From Frigoribacterium sp. Leaf263 (lineage in GTDB: Bacteria; Actinomycetota; Actinomycetes; Actinomycetales; Microbacteriaceae): a stretch of DNA of 64,000 bases. The stretch is from assembly GCF_001422285.1 (NCBI RefSeq), contig NZ_LMMO01000004.1, positions 560,983 to 624,982 of the forward strand, given 5' to 3'. Made by a program: the position numbers and the translations under genes. A model generated the notes under the pieces. The model saw only the letters and a program-made list of their open reading frames with translations, did no database searches and was not told where the DNA came from. Shown here in pieces: positions 45,274 through 53,455 of the stretch; the stretch's first letter is position 1; every line of letters starts with the position of its first letter.

Positions 45274-45717
45274 ATGTCCGACACCGCACGCACGCCCCTG
45301 CTCGACGAGCAGATCTGCTTCGCGCTCTACAGCGCGTCGCGTGCGCTGACCTCGCGCTACCGCGAGCTGCTCGAGCCGCTCGGCATCACGTACCCGCAGT
45401 ACCTCGTGCTGCTCGTGCTGTGGGAGGACGGCGAGACCCGCGTCTCGGGTCTCGGCGAGCGGCTGCATCTTGACTCGGGCACGCTCTCGCCCCTGCTCCG
45501 CCGTCTCGAGACCCTGGGTCTCGTCACCCGGCGACGTGACGCTGTCGACGAGCGGGCCGTGCAGGTCGATCTCACGCCGGCCGGCGACGCGCTGCGGGCG
45601 CAGGCGGCGAGCATCCCCGAGAGGGTCTGCGAGGCCACCGGCCTGTCGGCGGCCGATCTCGGCGCCCTGACCGCGCAGCTCGGCGACGTGGCCGACAGCG
45701 TCCGCGCCGTCGCCTGA
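45274..45717 (+). CDS. ohrR: MarR-family peroxide-sensing repressor, OhrR type
   Basis: 147 residues from the ATG at 45274. The winged helix-turn-helix is LGITYPQYLVLLVLWEDGETRVSGLGERLHLDSGTLSPLLRRLE, followed by the wing GLVTRRRDAVDERAVQVDL. The redox residues of one-cysteine OhrR proteins are all present at the canonical positions: Cys15, Tyr19 and Tyr29. Oxidation of Cys15 by organic hydroperoxides releases the repressor from DNA. It is followed after 87 bp by an OsmC-family peroxidase gene in the same direction, the usual target. Candidate operators lie just upstream at 45231-45249. Confidence 0.9.
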   Translation: MSDTARTPLLDEQICFALYSASRALTSRYRELLEPLGITYPQYLVLLVLWEDGETRVSGLGERLHLDSGTLSPLLRRLETLGLVTRRRDAVDERAVQVDLTPAGDALRAQAASIPERVCEATGLSAADLGALTAQLGDVADSVRAVA

Positions 45718-45804
45718 CGCGGGCCGCACGGCCGCACCACAGGCACCACCCCAGACCAGCACCAGTTCCGCGAACACCCACCCGATAACGATCGAAGGAG
45801 CATC

Positions 45805-46245
45805 ATGCCCACTCGCACCGCACGCACCGCCTGGAACGGAAGCCTCGAGACCGGCGAGGGCCAGGTCGAGATGACCAGCTCGAAGGTCGGCACTTACGGC
45901 GTCTCGTTCCCGAAGCGCTCCGCTGAGGACGCCAACGGCTCGACCAGCCCGGAGGAGCTGCTCGCCGCCGCTCACTCGGCCTGCTACGCCATGCAGTTCA
46001 GCGCCGTCCTCGGTCAGGCCGGTGGCACCGTCGAGGCCCTCGACGTCAAGGCCGACGTCTCGCTCGGCGCCGACCCGGCCGGCGGATTCCAGCTGACCGG
46101 CATCCACCTCACCGTCAACGGCGAGGTGTCCGGCATCGACGAGGCCGCGTTCCTCAAGGCCGCCGACGAGGCCAAGGCGACCTGCCCGGTCTCCAAGGCC
46201 CTCACCGGTGTCGAGATCACGCTCGACGCGACGTTCGAGAGCTGA
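45805..46245 (+). CDS. OsmC-family thiol peroxidase (organic hydroperoxide resistance)
   Basis: 146 residues with GAAGGAG upstream of the ATG. The two redox cysteines are in SPEELLAAAHSACYAMQFS and ATCPVSKALTGVEI. The first pattern and the CPVSKAL motif point to the OsmC rather than the Ohr subfamily (Ohr typically has CPYS). It reduces organic hydroperoxides in the cytoplasm using dihydrolipoyl-type thiols in known members. Control by the OhrR gene upstream is likely. It ends with a strong nested hairpin. Confidence 0.93.
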   Translation: MPTRTARTAWNGSLETGEGQVEMTSSKVGTYGVSFPKRSAEDANGSTSPEELLAAAHSACYAMQFSAVLGQAGGTVEALDVKADVSLGADPAGGFQLTGIHLTVNGEVSGIDEAAFLKAADEAKATCPVSKALTGVEITLDATFES

Positions 46246-46268
46246 TCCGCACCTCCTGCGGAGACGAC

Positions 46269-46331
46269 AGAACCCCCGCGTGAGCATCGAACCCCGTCAT
46301 CCGGGGGTTCGTCGCTCACGCGGGGGTTCTC
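46269..46331 (+). terminator. nested double-hairpin terminator after osmC
   Basis: An outer 17-bp stem (AGAACCCCCGCGTGAGC with GCTCACGCGGGGGTTCT) encloses an inner GAACCCC/GGGGTTC hairpin (46289-46310). The outer and inner arms share the GAACCCC sequence, so alternative pairings are possible. Confidence 0.85.
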
Positions 46332-46355
46332 GTCTGCGGTGAGCGGGTCGCGGGA

Positions 46356-46447
46356 CCGAGGAGGCGTGGGTCGCGGACCCGAGGAGGCGCGGCTCGCGGA
46401 CCCGAGGGGGCGCGGCTCAGCGACCCGAGGAGCCGCGGCTCAGCGAC
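46356..46447 (+). repeat. tandem array of the dispersed element, exact 23-bp period
   Basis: CCGAGG starts at 46356, 46379, 46402 and 46425, always 23 bp apart, and a decayed fifth unit begins near 46448. The unit is close to CCGAGGAGGCGCGGCTCGCGGAC; individual units carry one or two changes. This array defines the unit length of the element better than any single copy. Its end overlaps the stop of a small reverse-strand gene. Confidence 0.9.
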
Positions 46448-46553
46448 GCGAGTATCCGCCGCCGGTCGTGCCGCCGCCGCCGCGCTTGTTCATGATCTTG
46501 CGCACGACGAACGTGATGATCAGGGGGGCGAATCGGCGAAGCAGGGATGCCAT
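46440..46553 (-). CDS. 37-aa basic membrane peptide
   Basis: An ATG at 46553 with GGAG at a good distance upstream opens 37 codons. The peptide has one hydrophobic segment flanked by basic residues (LLRRFAPLIITFVVRKIM), then NKRGGGGTTGGGYSRR. The positive charge on both sides and the Gly-rich tail suggest a small peripheral or single-pass membrane protein. It is divergent from the photolyase gene. The tandem array of dispersed elements abuts its stop codon. The function is unknown. Confidence 0.55.
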   Translation of the reverse strand: MASLLRRFAPLIITFVVRKIMNKRGGGGTTGGGYSRR

Positions 46554-46594
46554 GGTGATCTCCAGAGGTCAGGGGCGGTCGACGGTACCCGGCC

Positions 46595-46605
46595 CGCGCC
46601 TCCTC
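46595..46605 (-). repeat. dispersed element upstream of the photolyase gene
   Basis: CGCGCCTCCTC in the context GGCCCGCGCCTCCTCGGCCTGG, between the small membrane peptide gene and the photolyase start. Confidence 0.6.
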
Positions 46606-46687
46606 GGCCTGGGTGCGGCCCCGGCGTCGCCGAACGCGGCCACGGCGTGCGCGCCGCGACACCCCGGCGAGTACCGTTCGACGCCTC

Positions 46688-48193
46688 ATGGACCGCACCC
46701 GCTGGATCTTCCTCGACCAACTCGGCCCGCACTTCGACGACGGCGGCCCTCTGCTGCTCGTCGAGTCGAGGTCGTCGTGGCGGGGGCGCACGCTGCACCG
46801 GGCGAAGCTGCAGCTGCTGCTGTCCGCGATCCGCCACCGGGCGCGCGACCTGGGTGACCGCGTCGACTTCCGCCAGGTCGAGCACTACTCCGAGGTCGTC
46901 GACGGGCGTGACGACCTGCAGGTGATCGACCCCACCTCGTATCGGGCCCGGCGGCTCGTGCGACGGGTCGGCGCCGAGATCCTGCCGAGCCGCGGCTTCG
47001 TCACCAGCGAGGGCGACTTCGCGGCGTGGGCGGACTCGCGCGCCGGCAAGCGGCTGCTGATGGAGGACTTCTACCGGGTCGTCCGGCAGCGCACCGGCGT
47101 GCTGATGGAGGGGCAGGAGCCCGCCGGCGGCCGCTGGAACCACGATCACGACAACCGCGAGAAGCCCCCGAAGGGCGCCGCCTCGCTCGGTCTGCCCCCG
47201 CCCCTCTGGCCCGTCGAGGACGACATCGACGAGGAGGTGCGGCACGACATCGCCCGCTGGGAGCGCGACGGCGTGGTCACCCTGGTCGGCGACGACGGTC
47301 CGCGCCGGTTCGCCGCCACCACCGCCGAGGCCGAGGCGGCGGTCGCCGAGTTCGTCGAGGTGCGGCTGCCCGACTTCGGCCCCTTCGAGGACGCCACGCT
47401 CGGCGGCGACTGGACGATGGCGCACTCGCTGATCAGCGCCCCGATGAACCTCGGGCTGATCGACCCGCGCGACGTGATCGACGCCGTCGCCGCGGCGTAC
47501 ACCGCCGGCGACGCTCCGATCCGCAGCGTGGAGGGGTTCGTGCGGCAGGTCATGGGGTGGCGCGACTACATGTGGCATCTCTACTGGCGGCTCGGCGAGG
47601 ACTACGCGACGTCGAACAACGCGCTCGGGGCGACCGAGCCGCTGCCCGACGTCTTCGCGACCCTGGGGCGCGACCCGTCGACCGGCTCGCCCACCGATTC
47701 CGCCGGTGACGCGGTCGTCGAGGCGAACTGCCTGTCGGAGACGCTCGACGGCCTGCACCGGCACGGGTGGAGCCACCACATCCAGCGGCTGATGATCCTC
47801 GGCAACTGGGCGCTGCAGCGCGGCGTCGAACCGTCGGCGCTCAGCCAGTGGTTCATCGACATGTACGTCGACGGCACGCCCTGGGTGATGCCCGCCAACG
47901 TCGTCGGCATGTCGCAGCACGCCGACGGCGGCATCGTGGCGACCAAGCCGTACGCCTCGGGCGGCGCCTACATCAACCGCATGACCGACCACTGCGGCGG
48001 CTGCCGGTTCGACCCGAAGAAGCGACTCGGGCCCGACGCCTGCCCGGTGACGGCGGGGTACTGGGCGTTCCTCGACCGCACGGGGCCGGTGCTGATGGGC
48101 AACCCGCGCATGCGCCAGGCGCTGTCGGGGCTGGCCGGTCTCGCCGACCGGGAGGCCGTCGTGCAGCAGGAGCGCGAGCGGACGCACTGGTAG
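46688..48193 (+). CDS. FeS-type bacterial cryptochrome/(6-4) photolyase
   Basis: 501 residues starting at the ATG at 46688 (RTRWIFLDQLGPHF). This is the deoxyribodipyrimidine-photolyase-related family, which repairs UV lesions with FAD and light and binds a 4Fe-4S cluster. The four cluster ligands are visible as Cys348 (ANCLSE), Cys436 and Cys439 (HCGGCRF) and Cys452 (DACPVT), the same spacing as I recall for Agrobacterium PhrB. The FAD-binding helices show WTMAHSLISAPMNLGLI, VEGFVRQVMGWRDYMWHLYW and MLGNW-like LGNWALQRGVEP. The gene stands alone and fits a sun-exposed lifestyle. Confidence 0.93.
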   Translation: MDRTRWIFLDQLGPHFDDGGPLLLVESRSSWRGRTLHRAKLQLLLSAIRHRARDLGDRVDFRQVEHYSEVVDGRDDLQVIDPTSYRARRLVRRVGAEILPSRGFVTSEGDFAAWADSRAGKRLLMEDFYRVVRQRTGVLMEGQEPAGGRWNHDHDNREKPPKGAASLGLPPPLWPVEDDIDEEVRHDIARWERDGVVTLVGDDGPRRFAATTAEAEAAVAEFVEVRLPDFGPFEDATLGGDWTMAHSLISAPMNLGLIDPRDVIDAVAAAYTAGDAPIRSVEGFVRQVMGWRDYMWHLYWRLGEDYATSNNALGATEPLPDVFATLGRDPSTGSPTDSAGDAVVEANCLSETLDGLHRHGWSHHIQRLMILGNWALQRGVEPSALSQWFIDMYVDGTPWVMPANVVGMSQHADGGIVATKPYASGGAYINRMTDHCGGCRFDPKKRLGPDACPVTAGYWAFLDRTGPVLMGNPRMRQALSGLAGLADREAVVQQERERTHW

Positions 48194-48258
48194 GAGGCGC
48201 GGTTAGGCTGGCGGGGTCCGTCGCGCAGCGAGTCGGCGGCCGTTGCAGGGGGACCTCG

Positions 48259-48888
48259 ATGCGCACCACCACCACGACCACGAAGACCGCGATGACGGTC
48301 CTGACCTCGGGAGCCGTCGCGCTCACACTGCTCCTCGCGGGCTGCACCGGCTCCGACGACTCGAGCTCCGAGTCGAGCGACCCGAGCAGCTCGGCGAGCG
48401 AGAGCTCGGCTGCGCCCGAGAGCGCCGACCTCTCGGGCGAGCTCGCCGTGACGACCTGCGCCGACGCGGGCGAGGCGCTCGGCTCGATCATCGAGGGCCT
48501 CGACCTGCAGGACGAGAGCACCGAGACCGATGGCCAGCTGCAGTGCTCCTGGGCCAACAGCGCGGCCAACGCCACGGGCGAGATCGACCCGAACGCGCAG
48601 GCCATCGTCGCCGTCGCCCAGACGCAGGAGCTCGACGAGGCGACCATCACCTCGCAGAGCGACCAGATCGCCGGGCAGGAGGGCGTCACCGAGGTCGACG
48701 ACGCCCGCATCGGCGACTTCGGCGGGCGGGCCTTCGAGCTCGAGGCCGCTCAGGAGGGCGTCACCCTCTCGGGCGCGACCGTCATCACGCCGTCCGGCCT
48801 GTTCGCCCTCTCGGCGACCGGTGCCGGCGACGAGGCGCCGCTCTCTCCGACCGAGGCGCTCGACGCCACCCTGCTGCTGCTGAAGTAG
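48259..48888 (+). CDS. lipoprotein of unknown function (DUF3558-like)
   Basis: 209 residues with a lipobox (LTLLLAGCTGS), a Ser/Asp/Glu-rich linker and a folded domain containing two cysteines (TTCADAGEALG and LQCSWANS). The pattern of a Cys shortly after the linker, then Q-x-x-C-x-W, resembles the actinobacterial DUF3558-type lipoproteins, but the match is by memory. It should be anchored outside the membrane. Start ATG 48259 follows GGGGGACC. It converges on the SGNH hydrolase gene. Confidence 0.75.
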   Translation: MRTTTTTTKTAMTVLTSGAVALTLLLAGCTGSDDSSSESSDPSSSASESSAAPESADLSGELAVTTCADAGEALGSIIEGLDLQDESTETDGQLQCSWANSAANATGEIDPNAQAIVAVAQTQELDEATITSQSDQIAGQEGVTEVDDARIGDFGGRAFELEAAQEGVTLSGATVITPSGLFALSATGAGDEAPLSPTEALDATLLLLK

Positions 48889-48907
48889 GGGCCCGACGGG
48901 CCGCGCG

Positions 48908-50176
48908 TCAGCGGCCGAGCAGCTCGATCATCCGGTCGGCGACGACCCGCGCCCCGTCGTCGTTCGGGTGGACGCCGTCGGCGGACAGCAGCGACGAGAG
49001 CTCGCCGTCGGCCGCGGCGTCGGCGAGCAGGGCGTCGCCGAGCGGCAGGAGCACCGAGCCGGTCTGCTCGGCGACCGACGCGACGGCCGCCTGGTAGTCG
49101 GCGCTCGACCCCTGCCGGGCGAAGAGCCCGCCGAGGTCCGAGCTGAACTCGTCGACGAGCACGACGGTCGGCGGGTCGTCCAGCGCCTTGATCCCGTCGA
49201 CGAGACCCCGGTAGCCGGTCTCGAGCTCGGCCGGTCCGATGTCCGCCGCGTCGTTGGCGCCGAGGGTGATGGTGACGAGGTCGGGCTGCGCGGCCGCGAC
49301 CTTCGCCAGGAAACCGTCGAGGTCGGCCGTGAAGTCGGCGACCGTCGCGCCGGTGTGGGCCGAGTCGAACAGGGTGACGCCGCGATCGCGGTCGCCGTCG
49401 AACGCCGTGATGCCCTCGAACACGAAGCCTGCCGGCGCGTCGGGATCGACGAAGACCGTGACGGTGTGCACGGCGCTCTCGAGACCGCTCACGGTGGTGA
49501 CGCCGGCCCCCGCGACCGGACCCGCGCCTCCCTCGGCATCGCTCGCGCCCGCGGCGCTCGTGTCGACCGGTGCGCCCTCGACCCCGTCGACCAGGTACCG
49601 GAACGGCCCGCCGCCCGGCGACCACCAGAGGTCGAGATCGCTGCCGGTCACCTGGTACGTGACGCTCGAGCCCGGTTCGAGGTCGACGCTGCGGTAACCG
49701 AGGCTCGGCGTCGTGTAGTCGGGCGTGACGGCGGTCTGATCGGTCTGCCAGGCGGCCCAGGTCGAGTCCGGCCCGTAGACGGCGTAGACGCCCGGGCGGT
49801 ACCCCACGCCGCCGGTGACGCCGTCGACCGCGTAGCGCTGCTGCAGGGCGTCGCGGGTGAGATCGATCCAGCGGTTCTCGACGGACGACGCGCCCTGGCC
49901 CTCGGTCAGCGAGTCGCCGAGGGCCAGCCAGCGGGCCGAGGCGGTGTCGGTCTCGGCGAGGGCGGCGTCCCATGCGGCCCACGGGTCGGCCGTCGGGGTC
50001 GGCGCGGGCGTCGGCTCGCCGCTGCACCCGGCGACGAGCGCGGTCGCGGCGGCCACGGCGACGACCGCGAGAGCGCGCACGCCGCGGCGGCGGCCCGGTC
50101 GCGACGCCGGACGGGATGCTGCCCGTCGCGACGCCGGGGGAGTCGTCGGCGAGGCAGCCGAGGAGGCGCGGGTCAC
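48908..50176 (-). CDS. SGNH/GDSL-type hydrolase lipoprotein
   Basis: 422 residues if it starts at the GTG at 50176, which overlaps the stop of the ABC-F gene (GTGA). A basic stretch, a hydrophobic core and a lipobox (ALVAGCSG) follow. Block I is WLALGDSLTEGQGAS with the catalytic Ser; block III is ITLGANDAAD; block V is GVHPNDDGARVVADRM. Such enzymes are esterases or acetyl-hydrolases acting on cell-surface glycans. The GTG start is itself part of a dispersed element, so the first residues read MTRASSAAS. A GTG at 50080 would give a more usual lipoprotein signal and is a plausible alternative start. A second, imperfect element near 49520 encodes EGGAGP in a linker. Confidence 0.85.
   Translation of the reverse strand: MTRASSAASPTTPPASRRAASRPASRPGRRRGVRALAVVAVAAATALVAGCSGEPTPAPTPTADPWAAWDAALAETDTASARWLALGDSLTEGQGASSVENRWIDLTRDALQQRYAVDGVTGGVGYRPGVYAVYGPDSTWAAWQTDQTAVTPDYTTPSLGYRSVDLEPGSSVTYQVTGSDLDLWWSPGGGPFRYLVDGVEGAPVDTSAAGASDAEGGAGPVAGAGVTTVSGLESAVHTVTVFVDPDAPAGFVFEGITAFDGDRDRGVTLFDSAHTGATVADFTADLDGFLAKVAAAQPDLVTITLGANDAADIGPAELETGYRGLVDGIKALDDPPTVVLVDEFSSDLGGLFARQGSSADYQAAVASVAEQTGSVLLPLGDALLADAAADGELSSLLSADGVHPNDDGARVVADRMIELLGR
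50160..50170 (+). repeat. dispersed element at the junction of two genes
   Basis: GAGGAGGCGCG in the context GCCGAGGAGGCGCGGGTCACAGC. The complementary strand supplies GTGACCCGCGCC, including the presumed GTG start of the SGNH gene and, within it, the TGA stop of the ABC-F gene. Confidence 0.75.
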
Positions 50177-51888
50177 AGCTCCGTCACCGTCCCGTTCTCG
50201 ACGCGCCAGTGCCGGTCGAGTCGCACGCTCTCGAGCATGCGGCGGTCGTGGGTGACGAGCAGCAGGGTGCCGTCGTACGACTCGAGCGCCTGCTCGAGCT
50301 GCTCGATGGCGGCGAGGTCGAGGTGGTTGGTGGGCTCGTCGAGCACGAGCACGTTGACTCCGCGGGCCTGCAGCAGAGCGAGGCCGGCGCGGGTGCGCTC
50401 GCCGGGCGAGAGCTCGTCGACGGGGCGCGAGACGTGGTCGGCCTTCAGGCCGAACTTGGCGAGCAGGGTGCGGACCTCCGACTGGGGCCAGTCGGGTACG
50501 AGCCCCTCGAACGCCTCCGACAGCGGGACGGTGCCCGCGAGCAGTGCCCGCGCCTGGTCGATCTCGCCGACGGCGATGCTGGCTCCGCGACTCGCGCCTC
50601 CTTCGGTCGGCTCCTGTCGCCCGAGGAGTCCGCGCAGCAGCGTCGACTTGCCGGCGCCGTTCGGGCCGGTGATGCCGATGCGGTCGCCGCCGTCGACCTG
50701 CAGCGAGACCGGTCCGAGCACGAACTCGCCCGTCGCGGGGTCGCCCTGGCGGAACACCGCGCCGCTGAGCGTCGAGACGACGGCGCTCGACCGCGGCGCC
50801 TCGCCGATCGTGAACTCGAGCTGCCACTCCTTGCGGGGTTCGTCGACCTCGTCGAGGCGGGCGATGCGGCTCTCCATCTGGCGGACCTTCTGGCCCTGCT
50901 TCTCGCTCGACTCGGTGGCGGCCTTGCGGCGGATCTTGTCGTTGTCGGGCGACTTCTTCATCGCGTTGCGGACGCCCTGGCTCGACCACTCGCGCTGCAC
51001 CCGGGCCCGGCCGACGAGGTCGGCCTTCTTGTCGGCGAACTCGTCGTAGGCCTCGCGGGCGTGACGGCGGGCGGTCTCGCGCTCGTCGAGGTACGAGTCG
51101 TAGCCGCCGCCGAAGACCCGGTTCGACGCCTGGGCGAGATCGAGCTCGAGCACCTTCGTGACGCAGCGGGCGAGGAACTCGCGGTCGTGGCTGACGAGCA
51201 CGACGCCGCCGCGCTGGCCCTGCACGAAGCGCTCGAGCCGTTCGAGGCCGTCGAGGTCGAGGTCGTTCGTGGGCTCGTCGAGCAGGGCGATGTCGAAGCG
51301 GCTGAGCAGCAGGGCGGCGAGACCGACGCGGGCGGCCTGGCCTCCGCTGAGGGCCGTCATCAGGGTGTCGGGGCCGACGGTGGCCGTGCCGGGGTCGGCG
51401 GACGACGTCGCGCTCGCGGTCTCGAGACCGAGGTCGGCGAGCACGGCGGGGAGGCGCTCGTCGAGGTCGGCGGCGCCGCTCGCGAGCCAGCGGTCGAGCG
51501 CGGTCGAGTAGACGTCGGACGGGTCGAGGCCGTCGGCGCGCGGGGCGGGGTCGGGGTCGCCGAGGGCGGCCGCCGCGGCGTCCATCTCGGCGGTGGCCTG
51601 GGTGCTGCCGGTGCGGCGACCGATGTACTGGGCGACGGTCTCGCCGGGGATTCGCTCGTGCTCCTGCGGGAGCCAGCCGACGAAGGCGTCGCCCGGGTTG
51701 AGGGTGATGGTGCCGCCCTGCGGCTCGTCGACGCCGGCGAGGAGGCGCAGCAGGGTCGACTTGCCGGCCCCGTTCACGCCCACCACGCCCACGACGTCTC
51801 CCGGTGCGACCGTGAGGTCGAGGTCGTCGAACAGGGTGCGGTGGCCGTGGCCGCCGGCCAGGCCCTTGGCCACGAGTGAAGCGCTCAT
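50173..51888 (-). CDS. ABC-F family ATPase (ribosome-associated or resistance type)
   Basis: 571 residues with two ABC ATPase domains and no membrane helices. The first has Walker A GVNGAGKSTLL, signature ALSGGQAARVGLAALLL and Walker B IALLDEPTNDLDLDGL. The second has GPNGAGKSTLL, ELSPGERTRAGLALL and VLVLDEPTNHLDLAAI. A charged linker (KKSPDNDKIRRKAATESSEKQGQK) joins them. ABC-F proteins act on the ribosome; some rescue stalling and some give antibiotic protection. The type here is not decidable. The insertion-prone region after the second Walker A holds an imperfect dispersed element, read as EGGASRGAS. Confidence 0.93.
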   Translation of the reverse strand: MSASLVAKGLAGGHGHRTLFDDLDLTVAPGDVVGVVGVNGAGKSTLLRLLAGVDEPQGGTITLNPGDAFVGWLPQEHERIPGETVAQYIGRRTGSTQATAEMDAAAAALGDPDPAPRADGLDPSDVYSTALDRWLASGAADLDERLPAVLADLGLETASATSSADPGTATVGPDTLMTALSGGQAARVGLAALLLSRFDIALLDEPTNDLDLDGLERLERFVQGQRGGVVLVSHDREFLARCVTKVLELDLAQASNRVFGGGYDSYLDERETARRHAREAYDEFADKKADLVGRARVQREWSSQGVRNAMKKSPDNDKIRRKAATESSEKQGQKVRQMESRIARLDEVDEPRKEWQLEFTIGEAPRSSAVVSTLSGAVFRQGDPATGEFVLGPVSLQVDGGDRIGITGPNGAGKSTLLRGLLGRQEPTEGGASRGASIAVGEIDQARALLAGTVPLSEAFEGLVPDWPQSEVRTLLAKFGLKADHVSRPVDELSPGERTRAGLALLQARGVNVLVLDEPTNHLDLAAIEQLEQALESYDGTLLLVTHDRRMLESVRLDRHWRVENGTVTEL

Positions 51889-51993
51889 CGGGCCATTCTC
51901 GCGTACCGGCCGGGGTGTGCGGGTGGGGCCGTCGACGTGACGCTTCCCGGGCGGTCCCGGCCGGTCGGGTACCCGTTCGCGTCACCTGGATGC

Positions 51994-52024
51994 AGGAGGC
52001 GCGGGGACGTGGGCCGCGCCTCCT
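51994..52024. repeat. hairpin from two inverted dispersed elements
   Basis: AGGAGGCGCGG at 51994-52004 and CCGCGCCTCCT at 52014-52024 form a perfect 11-bp stem with a 9-nt loop, in the divergent region between the ABC-F gene and the gene at 52087. Confidence 0.8.
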
Positions 52025-52086
52025 CGGCTTGGTAGCGTCGGGGCACGCGAGGGCCGGATGTCGGCGCCTCGAGTCAGGGGGATGAC

Positions 52087-52533
52087 GTGTTCGGACTGTT
52101 CCGCAAGCGTGACGACGACGAGCGCGCGGTGCTCGTCGAGCCGTGGCCGCGCATTCCGGTGGCCCCGTGGGCGGGGGGCGGGGCGACGGCCGAGGCGGCC
52201 GCGCTGGCGATGCCGTCGAAGCGGCGGCCGAGCGTGCCGGGGGTGGTGTTCACGGTGCCCGAGGGGAGGGCTGGGGTGCCGTTGGCGGACGTGCTGAGCT
52301 TCATGGAGGACGAGACGATGGTGCTCGACACGACGCACGGGCCGTCGTTCTACGCGGTGTGGACGCAGGCGTGGCCGAAGAAGTCCGGCACGGGGGTGGG
52401 GGACATGCTGGAGGGTGAGGCTCCGGGTGGGCTGGCGTTCCTGTCCGCAGCCGTCGAAGCGCCGCCCACCGTCGTACTGCGCGACGCGGAGCTGGCGTCG
52501 TTCAGGGCGTGGGTCGCGGCACTGCCGTCGTGA
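52087..52533 (+). CDS. hypothetical protein
   Basis: 148 residues from the GTG at 52087, which follows AGGGGGATGAC. The N-terminus is MFGLFRKRDDDERAVL and the rest shows PGVVFTVPEGRAGVPLADVLSF, DTTHGPSFYAVWTQAW and PPTVVLRDAELASFRAWV. No signal peptide or membrane helix is visible. The style resembles small SseB-like or immunity-type cytosolic proteins, but I cannot assign a family. It is convergent with the following membrane protein gene, 18 bp apart. Confidence 0.65.
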   Translation: MFGLFRKRDDDERAVLVEPWPRIPVAPWAGGGATAEAAALAMPSKRRPSVPGVVFTVPEGRAGVPLADVLSFMEDETMVLDTTHGPSFYAVWTQAWPKKSGTGVGDMLEGEAPGGLAFLSAAVEAPPTVVLRDAELASFRAWVAALPS

Positions 52534-52551
52534 CCGCCAGGTGCGTCGCTC

Positions 52552-53352
52552 TCAGCGGCGGGTGCTCGGAGCCCAGGGGGCCGAGGGGGACGGTTCGCCG
52601 GTGCGGCTGAAGTGGACGGCGGCCTCGGTGGTGCGATCGAGCAGCACGGCGGTGGAGGGGTTGGCCGGGATCGGCTGACCGGGCCCGGGGGCGACGATCG
52701 GGTCGATGATCTCGTACCAGGGGCCGGTGCCGACGTCGCCGGCGTGGAGCACCGCGATGGGGACGTCGCCCGGTCGGAGGATGTCGAGACCCGCGGTGCC
52801 GCGGCGCAGCTCGATGCTGGTGGGGATGTTGCCCTTCGGCCCCTTGATGACGGTGCGGAGACGCTTCTCGGAGGGGTCGAGCACTTCGAACTGCTCACGC
52901 CCCATGCGCCACAGCAGCACGGTGCGACCGGGCACGCTCGCGGGGTCGGTGGGCAGGATGACATCCTCGCGCGCCTCCTTACGGGCTCTGATGGCGGTGC
53001 CGAAGGTGTGGCCGAAGAAAGCCGCGCCGGCGAAGGCGAGGACGATCCAGATGTTCGGGGCGCCCGACGAGATCATCGAGACGCTGGCGACGGCCGTCAG
53101 CGTGATCGGCATGATCGCGGCGCGAACGCGGTCGCGAAGAGCGCCGAGGAGGAGCGAGGCGACCATCACCACGAGGCTGAGGCTGATCGCGAGACCCGTG
53201 TTCGCCCCCGCGAGCAGGGGAGCGGCGAGACCCAGCACGAAGGCCGCCGGCGCGAGGATGCGACGTGTCGAGGACGGCATCGCGACCGCACTGGTCGACG
53301 ACAGCCGGCGGGGCTTCGTCTCGGCGGGCGCGGCGGTGCGGTCTGTGCTCAT
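52552..53352 (-). CDS. membrane protein of unknown function
   Basis: 266 residues from the ATG at 53352, with GGGGGA upstream. A basic N-terminus leads to four hydrophobic segments in two pairs (ILAPAAFVLGLAAPLLAGA, LAISLSLVVMVASLLLGAL, then IMPITLTAVASVSMI and IWIVLAFAGAAFFG). A soluble C-terminal part follows, with GREQFEVLDPSEKRLRTVIKGPKG and LDILRPGDVPIAVLHAGDVG. No family is recognised. A dispersed element near 52971 encodes a basic RARKEARED stretch just after the last helix. Confidence 0.7.
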   Translation of the reverse strand: MSTDRTAAPAETKPRRLSSTSAVAMPSSTRRILAPAAFVLGLAAPLLAGANTGLAISLSLVVMVASLLLGALRDRVRAAIMPITLTAVASVSMISSGAPNIWIVLAFAGAAFFGHTFGTAIRARKEAREDVILPTDPASVPGRTVLLWRMGREQFEVLDPSEKRLRTVIKGPKGNIPTSIELRRGTAGLDILRPGDVPIAVLHAGDVGTGPWYEIIDPIVAPGPGQPIPANPSTAVLLDRTTEAAVHFSRTGEPSPSAPWAPSTRR

Positions 53353-53455
53353 GGAGTCCCCCTGTGCCGGCGATCGGCTGCTCGGTGGACATCCTGGCAC
53401 GAACCGGTCTGTCGGCGACCGCATCAGGAGACGGCCGAGAGGCGGCGGCCGTCGG

